Shown: positions 58,804 through 64,000 of the stretch, piece after piece
Layout: the number at the start of each line of letters is the position of its first letter
Position numbering within the stretch: the stretch's first letter is position 1
NCBI GenBank assembly: GCA_946185835.1
Contig: CAMHKW010000002.1
Location: 62,001-126,000 of the forward strand
Direction: 5' to 3'
DNA length: 64,000 bases
DNA from: an uncultured Bacteroidales bacterium
Lineage (GTDB): Bacteria; Bacteroidota; Bacteroidia; Bacteroidales; Paludibacteraceae
Made by a program: the position numbers and the translations under genes
Notes under the pieces: generated by a model
Told to the model about the DNA's origin: nothing
What the model saw: only the letters and a program-made list of their open reading frames with translations
Databases searched by the model: none

Positions 58804-59724
58804 TTAGTTGTTGATGTTGTTGTAGGTGTTTTGTCGTGTGGGGTCGACATCCATCAGCGTGTCGTACACTTTTTTCTTCTCGTCTGCCGTTCCTTTTTTG
58901 AATATGTCGACCAGCTCATCGGCCTTAGCGTCGAGGAAAGTCGACACGTAGTAAGCGGAAGGTCTTGCTCGGTTGGCATCTCTGAGAAGCGGCAACTCTT
59001 CGGCGATACGTGCGCGTGCGTTGTCGACGTTTTCGGTCATCCGGTCTAATGCGAGACGGTGGTAGTCGTAGTAGAAGGTGCGCAGCCCTTTGAATGCCTC
59101 GTCCATGATGTTGTTAATCAGCATGTGTCTATTGCGGTTGCTGCCTTTCAGGGTGTGCGAGGTCCATCCCATCATCTCGCTTTCCGACAGCTGCTGTGTT
59201 TGTGCACTTGACACAATACTCTCGCATTGTTGAAACGCCGGCGTGCCGCCCAGACGGGAGTATGTGTCCATGTCGAAACCGATAATCAGGTAGCAGTAGT
59301 AGCCAATCAGGGCGGTGAGGTTGTTGGTGAAGGTGTTGTTGTTGAACTCCAGTCGGTCGAATTCCTGGTATGAGAAGTTGAAGTCGGCGTCACGATGGTT
59401 GAGAACGGGCGAGTTATAAGTGGTGTTGAAGATAGGTCGGCGCGACTGCACGAGCAGTTCGCAGTGGTAGATGCCGTCTTCTGAGCTGATAGAGTGGACG
59501 ATGATGGTCATGTTACACTCGATACGTTCTTGTTCGGCAAACACCAACGAGGTCCAGCGTGTGGTATTGATGAACTCGGAGAGCGACTTCTGCAAGGTAT
59601 TGAATACCTCTTTGTTCGACCCTTCTATCTGGTCGGAGTTGATTTGCACATTGCAGTTGAGCTCTTGTGCTGTTGCCAAAAGCGTGATTCCCACGAGGGC
59701 TATTATTAAACTGATACGTTTCAT
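58804..59724 (-). CDS. DUF4835 family secreted protein
   Basis: Bacteroidetes-specific exported protein of 306 residues; function unknown. Signal peptide 1-19 (ends ATAQ). The family N-terminus ELNCNVQINSDQIEGSNKEVFNTLQKSLSEFINTTRW is clear, followed by a beta-rich domain with ALIGYYCYLIIGFDMDTYSRLGG and a helical end with HRLALDRMTENVDNAR. It probably resides in the periplasm or at the gliding/secretion machinery as in relatives, which is only a family-level guess. Upstream of recN by 4 bp and downstream of DUF4831 by 12 bp, as commonly seen in the order. Confidence 0.9.
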   Translation of the reverse strand: MKRISLIIALVGITLLATAQELNCNVQINSDQIEGSNKEVFNTLQKSLSEFINTTRWTSLVFAEQERIECNMTIIVHSISSEDGIYHCELLVQSRRPIFNTTYNSPVLNHRDADFNFSYQEFDRLEFNNNTFTNNLTALIGYYCYLIIGFDMDTYSRLGGTPAFQQCESIVSSAQTQQLSESEMMGWTSHTLKGSNRNRHMLINNIMDEAFKGLRTFYYDYHRLALDRMTENVDNARARIAEELPLLRDANRARPSAYYVSTFLDAKADELVDIFKKGTADEKKKVYDTLMDVDPTRQNTYNNINN

Positions 59725-59736
59725 TTATGCTGTCGT

Positions 59737-60765
59737 TTAGCGTTTGTGTTGTATGGAGAGTATCTCTCCGGTTAGTGGTGAAAGGGTGATGGCGGCATTA
59801 GCTTTGATGAGTGAGGGTGCCACATATCGCACTATTCCTAACTGTGCCACTTTGCATGATAAGCTGAGCAGTTGGTTGTTTTCGAGGTCGGTAAGTGTCA
59901 GCACGCAATAGCCCGGCTGTAGGTATGTAAACGGACTTGCCGTTTGACTGCTTTTCTTCTCGCTGACAGGTGCCTTCACTATGTCGACCACCGTAGACAC
60001 CATGTAAGGTTCTCCGATGAGGTTGTCGGCAGCCACCACACCTTCGTTAGTTGAGAAGCGGAAGAGCACTTCGTTGTCGGTGTTGGCGCGAGGGGTGTAG
60101 CAGATGGTTTTCTTATGAGTCGTTGTCGTCCTCTTTCCCAGGAAGAGTGCCACCAGCTGCTGCTCTTGGCTGTTGATCTCGGCGAGTGCTGTCTGCAAAG
60201 CTGTTCCGTCGGTTGCACCGTGTTCAGCCTCTCCTGCAAGTAATGCGAGTCGTGCCTCACGGAGTCGGTATATGAGTTTGGCTGTAGCCTCTGCCATCTT
60301 AGCGGTGGAGCTTGCCTGCATCTGCTCTTCTAATAGCGGCAGTGCGGTGTGTAGCTCGGCGGGCTGCTGTTGCCAAACATCTTGGCAAACGTATTCCGAC
60401 ATGTCGTCCGACTCACCTATGTTGATACCCGCCAGTGTCCGGTTGGCAGTGAGACGGAGTGAGGTCGATGCCAGGTCTTTGTCGCTCAGGACGAAGGCGC
60501 GTGAGGTGTCGGCATCGGCAATAGGTGCAGCAGACAAGCGGCGCAGCATAAAATAGCTCTTGTTGGTCACGATGTCGGCTTTAACCCCCAAATAACGCTC
60601 GGCGTATTGGCAGAACATGCCGGCTTGGTCGGTAAGCTCGTCGTATTCAATGTCGATGGCGATGCGTGTGAGCGGACTGTAGTAGATGATGCTGCTCTCG
60701 TTTTGCGAACAGACTGGCAGCAGGCTCAGCATGGTCAAGGCAATAGCGGAAATGACTCTTTTCAT
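59737..60765 (-). CDS. DUF4831 family secreted protein
   Basis: A 342-residue exported protein of the Bacteroidetes DUF4831 family, function unknown. Start at MKRVISAIALTMLSLLPVCSQ (60765), a clean signal peptide; the longer frame beginning at 60855 adds 30 codons that overlap the aroE end. The domain shows SPLTRIAIDIEYDE, FCQYAERYLGVKA and a middle region with a conserved helix YRLREARLALLAGE. Cotranscribed with DUF4835, 12 bp downstream. Confidence 0.88.
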   Translation of the reverse strand: MKRVISAIALTMLSLLPVCSQNESSIIYYSPLTRIAIDIEYDELTDQAGMFCQYAERYLGVKADIVTNKSYFMLRRLSAAPIADADTSRAFVLSDKDLASTSLRLTANRTLAGINIGESDDMSEYVCQDVWQQQPAELHTALPLLEEQMQASSTAKMAEATAKLIYRLREARLALLAGEAEHGATDGTALQTALAEINSQEQQLVALFLGKRTTTTHKKTICYTPRANTDNEVLFRFSTNEGVVAADNLIGEPYMVSTVVDIVKAPVSEKKSSQTASPFTYLQPGYCVLTLTDLENNQLLSLSCKVAQLGIVRYVAPSLIKANAAITLSPLTGEILSIQHKR

Positions 60766-60812
60766 TGTCGTATCGATGGTTATGATGGTTCTATATTCTT
60801 GTATATTCTTGA

Positions 60813-61574
60813 TTAGTATTCTTTTCTCATAATTTCTGACCTCCAGATGTCCCATGCAGCCATAGCTTGATATTGGAGCATTACTCTTCCGTTGATAGTG
60901 ATAGCACCATGTTGCTGCCCTAATCGCATGAAGGTGGTGAAAGGCGGGTTGTAGACGAGGTCGTAGAGGACGTGTCGGTGTGAGAGCAGATGATAGGGTA
61001 TCGGTGGTGCGCTGTCGACATCGGGATACATCCCCAGAGGGGTGCAGTTTACGATAAGCTGGTGGGCATCAAGGATTTCCCGGTTAAGCATGTCGTATGT
61101 TATCCGTGCCTTTCCCGGGTCTCTCGAGACGTTAGTGACGTCTCGATTCAACCCACTGAGAGCGTGACAAACGGCTCTGGCAGCACCTCCGGTACCTAAT
61201 ACCATGACTCTACGCGGCGGTTGAGGCATGCTTGTGTCTTCGTAATAACTTAGTAACGACCGTTTGAATCCATCGCTGTCGGTGTTGTATCCCACAAGGC
61301 GTCCATCGCGGTTTACCACTACGTTGACAGCTCCTATCTGAGAAGCTACGGGGTCGAGTTCGTCAAGACGTGAGATGATGGCTTCTTTGAAGGGGTGGGT
61401 GATGTTGAGACCATTGAACTCACGCTTGCTTAAGAACTCGTCGAGCTGCTCAAGGTCGCGTATCTCGAAGTTGACATATCGGCAGTCGAGCGACTCTCGC
61501 CAGAAGATGTCCTCGAAAATCTTACTCGAAAAGGAATGGGAAAGCGGATAACCTATGATGCCGTAAGTATGCAT
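60813..61574 (-). CDS. aroE: Shikimate dehydrogenase
   Basis: NADP-dependent reduction of 3-dehydroshikimate in aromatic amino-acid synthesis. N-terminal YGIIGYPLSHSFS, catalytic Lys63 in NITHPFKE (usual NVTxPxK, here with His), Asp99 in GYNTDSDGF, and glycine-rich VLGTGGAARAV at about 126. At 253 residues it is a little short but complete. The upstream side carries a CCGCCGGTT palindrome next to tilS. Confidence 0.95.
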   Translation of the reverse strand: MHTYGIIGYPLSHSFSSKIFEDIFWRESLDCRYVNFEIRDLEQLDEFLSKREFNGLNITHPFKEAIISRLDELDPVASQIGAVNVVVNRDGRLVGYNTDSDGFKRSLLSYYEDTSMPQPPRRVMVLGTGGAARAVCHALSGLNRDVTNVSRDPGKARITYDMLNREILDAHQLIVNCTPLGMYPDVDSAPPIPYHLLSHRHVLYDLVYNPPFTTFMRLGQQHGAITINGRVMLQYQAMAAWDIWRSEIMRKEY

Positions 61575-61580
61575 GTTTTT

Positions 61581-61650
61581 GATTTCTTATTTCTGATTTT
61601 TGATTGCTGATGTTTCTTTTTTTCCGCCGGTTTCAAACCGGCGTACCCAC
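61581..61650 (+). repeat. CCGCCGGTT palindrome with A/T-rich segment
   Basis: The stem CCGCCGGTTTCAAACCGGCG is followed by TACCCAC (61624-61650), preceded by a degenerate TTTCTTATTTCTGATTTTTG segment. It fills the gap between aroE and tilS and touches the tilS stop codon. Confidence 0.7.
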
Positions 61651-62915
61651 TAAACACTAACCACTTTGATTTCCACTGCTTGTTTGCTCTTGTCTGTTAT
61701 CTTAAAACGGTCGGAGATGCGGTATCCTACGACCCATGCTATTTCGTCGTCGGCGCATAGCAGCCATACTCGTTGTTTGTCGATGAGCGGCACGTGCATG
61801 TCGGTCAGGAAATCGAAAATCTTCTTATGTTGTCTCATCCCGATGGGCACGAAGCGGTCGGCGGGTTGGCAGTGCCGCAGCGTGAGTCGGTGTTGGAGCA
61901 GTCGGCTGTCGAAGAATGCCACGGGTTCGGTGGGTGCAGGGTAGGAGAGTGGCTTGTCGAGGTCGAGCAGACGCTGCTTGATGACAGGCTCAGAGTCTTG
62001 ACACCCCTTATTTTTAGGACGAACGAGAAGGCGGTCTCGGTCTTTGAGCAGTATGTAGTCGTCGCTTTCGAATTGTTTGCCGGCTTGCCCGCTTAGCGTG
62101 GCAAAGATAGCTTCGTGTTGTTGAAAGCTGTAGTCTTTCAGCAGCTCGTAGAGCACGAGTTGCGGTGCGGGTGTGGCAAGCAGTGCCGGTATGTTGATGC
62201 TGTCGCCCTGCATCAGTCGCTCTTGCAGCGTTGCGATATAAGCATCGGTGAGGCGTACGTAGTCTTGCATCAGTCGCGCGGTATGAGCTATGTGGCGGAT
62301 GTCGGACTGACTATACTTGCTTATCTGTTGTCGTATGGCATTACGACGATACGAGGTGTCGGCATTAGTGCTATCTTCCACGAAAGCGAGGTGGTGCTTG
62401 TCGGCGTAGTCGGCTATCTCTTGCCGCGTGAGTTCCAACAGCGGCCTAACGACACGCCCGTTCTTAGCCCTCATGCCGCACAGCCCGCGTAGCCCCGTAC
62501 CTCGCCGCAGGTTGAGTAGCAACGTCTCTGCCTGGTCGTTCTGATGATGCGCCACAGCAATATATTCGCAGCCGAGTTGCTCGCGCAGCTTCCCGAACTG
62601 CTCGTAACGCAGGTCGCGTGCTGCCATCTCCACCGAGATGCCATGTTCGCGTGCATAGCTAAGTGTGTCGAAGTGAACGACATGCAACGCAATATCGTGT
62701 GCCGAGCAGAACTCACGAACGAACGACTCGTCGCGGTCGGACTCGTCGCCACGCAAATGGAAGTTGCAATGCACTGCCTCTATTGCCATACCGAGACGGA
62801 GTAGGATATGAGTGAGAACAACGGAGTCGACGCCACCACTCAGACCAACTAACAGCCTGTCGGATGACTCAAAGAGGTGCTCTGCCTCGATATATCTGCG
62901 AACTTGCGAAAGCAT
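61650..62915 (-). CDS. tilS: tRNA(Ile)-lysidine synthetase TilS
   Basis: Modifies C34 of tRNA-Ile2 to lysidine so that it reads AUA. PP-loop motif LLVGLSGGVDSVVL with SGGVDS at residues 26-31, the VHCNFHLRGDESDRDE and EYIAVAHHQNDQAETLLLNLRRGTGLRGLCGM signatures, and the C-terminal TilS substrate-binding domain ending with FLTDMHVPLIDKQRVWLL. Length 421 is normal. It ends 9 bp past the hemerythrin-regulator gene's stop (62924), in the same direction. Confidence 0.95.
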   Translation of the reverse strand: MLSQVRRYIEAEHLFESSDRLLVGLSGGVDSVVLTHILLRLGMAIEAVHCNFHLRGDESDRDESFVREFCSAHDIALHVVHFDTLSYAREHGISVEMAARDLRYEQFGKLREQLGCEYIAVAHHQNDQAETLLLNLRRGTGLRGLCGMRAKNGRVVRPLLELTRQEIADYADKHHLAFVEDSTNADTSYRRNAIRQQISKYSQSDIRHIAHTARLMQDYVRLTDAYIATLQERLMQGDSINIPALLATPAPQLVLYELLKDYSFQQHEAIFATLSGQAGKQFESDDYILLKDRDRLLVRPKNKGCQDSEPVIKQRLLDLDKPLSYPAPTEPVAFFDSRLLQHRLTLRHCQPADRFVPIGMRQHKKIFDFLTDMHVPLIDKQRVWLLCADDEIAWVVGYRISDRFKITDKSKQAVEIKVVSV

Positions 62916-62923
62916 GTCGAATA

Positions 62924-63880
62924 TTATCTAAGTGACTCGATGTCAACGATATTGTTTACTATAGCATATATGGTAAGTCCGGCGGTGGAGTGAATGTTGA
63001 GTTTGCGTGTTATGTTTTTGCGGTGTGAGATGACGGTGTGTATAGAGATACACAACTCGTCGGCTATCTCTTTGTTGCTCAATCCGCTAACTACTTTCTT
63101 CAGTACGTCTATTTCTCTTTCCGACAACGGCTCTGTTTCGTTCTCTTCTTCATTGTGTTCTGATGAGTGTAACTGCTTGATTTTGTTGTTATGCTCTAAC
63201 ATGCGAATAGCAGGAATGAGTATGTTGTCTTCAATTGAGCAGTGTGTAGCGATGTCTTGTTCGGTGAGGAAGAGGTCGTATAACGCCGAGAACATAAGCG
63301 GATTACTATCGCTGGCAGGGTAAAAACGGATGATGAGTTTCTTGAGCTCTGCCAGTTTGTCTGCCATATTCTGGTCGTCAACATCGTGGTGGTGCTTGGC
63401 ATATTCGTTGATATTCTTGGTGTTTGGCACCTTGCCTTGCATGATGGCTTCGGCGTATGGAAACACCTCTTTGTTTTCTTGCTCCATGTGAAGCGATATC
63501 TCGTTGACGTAATTGTCGAAATACTGCATTATCAGCACCGGAATCTTCGAGTCGTGTGCCGAGTAGTTGACAGCCTCGATGAGTTTGCGTCGCAACATAG
63601 GGAGCGAGAACTCGAAGAAATGGTGGTGTGATTGGCGTAGATAGGAGATGAGCGTGGGCACCGAGATCTCGGCGATGTTGACATCTCGCTCGGCACCAAT
63701 CTTGTAGTTGACCAATGCCAAGAAGGTGGCAGTGTGGATGTTGGCTTTCTCGCAAGCCTCTTCTATCGTCTGTTCTCCGACGCCAAGAGCCAAGTCGAAA
63801 CGTGAGATGATACGCAGCGCTTCTGCTTCGTTGCTCATCAGACGATCCATGCGGTCGCCGGGTTTGTAGGTGGTATACAT
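62924..63880 (-). CDS. Hemerythrin-domain LuxR-type transcriptional regulator
   Basis: A one-component regulator. N-terminal 60 residues resemble the ScdA-N/DUF542 domain (RFDLALGVGEQTIEEACEKANI), but the usual Cys pair is missing. A hemerythrin-like di-iron domain (about 75-230) has HxxxE-type ligands: LRQSHHHFFEFSLPML, SLHMEQENKEVFPYAE, AKHHHDVDDQ and THCSIEDNILIP. The C-terminal LuxR HTH (255-318) reads LSEREIDVLKKVVSGLSNKEIADELCISIHTVISHRKNITRKLNI. Likely senses O2, NO or iron and controls genes elsewhere; inferred from domains. Own promoter upstream. Confidence 0.9.
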   Translation of the reverse strand: MYTTYKPGDRMDRLMSNEAEALRIISRFDLALGVGEQTIEEACEKANIHTATFLALVNYKIGAERDVNIAEISVPTLISYLRQSHHHFFEFSLPMLRRKLIEAVNYSAHDSKIPVLIMQYFDNYVNEISLHMEQENKEVFPYAEAIMQGKVPNTKNINEYAKHHHDVDDQNMADKLAELKKLIIRFYPASDSNPLMFSALYDLFLTEQDIATHCSIEDNILIPAIRMLEHNNKIKQLHSSEHNEEENETEPLSEREIDVLKKVVSGLSNKEIADELCISIHTVISHRKNITRKLNIHSTAGLTIYAIVNNIVDIESLR

Positions 63881-63965
63881 AGTGTGATATGAGTTTTTGA
63901 TAGTTCTGAATCGGTGGCAAGAAACGATACAGCTTTGTGGAAGTGCTTGCCAAATAAATAGCCCA

Positions 63966-63996
63966 CAAAATTAGTAAAAAGAATTGATATATCAAA
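63966..63996 (-). promoter_or_regulatory. Promoter for the hemerythrin-LuxR gene
   Basis: Minus strand TTTG (-33, 63996-63993), 19 bp spacer, TAATTTTG (-7, 63973-63966). The leader to the ATG at 63880 is about 80 nt. Confidence 0.7.
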
Positions 63997-64000
63997 ACAG

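Noticed and set aside
1..64000. tRNA or rRNA genes
   Set aside because: No cloverleaf with a GTTCRANNC T-arm or rRNA-like segments was found in the intergenic gaps; the only RNA gene supported is SRP RNA.

Overview
The window comes from a member of the order Bacteroidales, closest family not resolved. The evidence is a TonB receptor with a carboxypeptidase-like N-terminal extension, many Bacteroidetes-restricted families (DUF4494, DUF4831, DUF4835, DUF5686, DUF4105, PUR/DUF3276, long NusB), and Bacteroidetes-type promoters (-33 TTTG, about 20 bp, -7 TAnnTTTG) in front of most transcription units. Coding density is high, essentially all of it is chromosomal housekeeping, and I see no prophage, IS element, tRNA, rRNA or CRISPR array.

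Layout, left to right. 1-4.4 kb: 5' part of mutS behind a TonB receptor (minus). 4.5-7.0 kb: DUF4494, a PLP-homeostasis protein and an iron/B12-type binding lipoprotein (plus). 7.2-15.6 kb: a long minus-strand block with a DUF4105/pseudo-phosphatase fusion, a PAP2-like membrane protein, rpoN, a sugar aminotransferase, YbbR, yajC and nusB. 15.8-16.3 kb: a PUR-domain protein. 16.5-20.9 kb: DUF5686 outer-membrane protein and a phosphoethanolamine transferase (minus). 21.2-22.7 kb: HAD phosphatase and acyltransferase. 22.7-27.3 kb: RecD-like helicase, SRP RNA, subtilase and rlmD. 27.5-31.5 kb: a three-gene operon of secreted CHAT protease, CHASE2 membrane protein and a DUF4384-like secreted protein. 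31.4-36.3 kb: amidase-like/golvesin protein, queA and rlmH, with unusual repeat arrays. 36.8-43.8 kb: SGNH hydrolase, MBOAT, coaE, WalJ-like MBL, GT2 and M23 peptidase. 44.1-49.2 kb: TerD-like protein, fabD, aspS and a small holin-like membrane protein. 49.3-64 kb: minus-strand block with TraB/GumN, TPR, PBP1A, hemW, rarA, recN, DUF4835, DUF4831, aroE, tilS and a hemerythrin-LuxR regulator.

Main themes. Envelope biogenesis dominates (PBP1A, M23, amidase-like protein, MBOAT/SGNH acylation pair, EptA-like enzyme, DUF5686, TonB receptor), with DNA repair (mutS, recN, rarA, RecD-like) and tRNA/rRNA modification (queA, tilS, rlmD, rlmH) interspersed.

The observations most worth following are: (1) the CHAT-CHASE2-DUF4384-like operon, which looks like a caspase-like module split into three envelope proteins; (2) an A10 run at the end of DUF4494 that carries a correctly phased A-AAA-AAC heptamer and opens, in the -1 frame and without any stop or ATG, through a Ser/Gln/Pro linker into the PLP-homeostasis protein; (3) a DUF4105-alkaline-phosphatase-like fusion that keeps an internal signal-peptide-like segment and has lost its metal ligands; (4) a family of intergenic palindromes with compensatory stem changes, arranged as inverted pairs next to 16- and 24-bp tandem arrays around rlmH.
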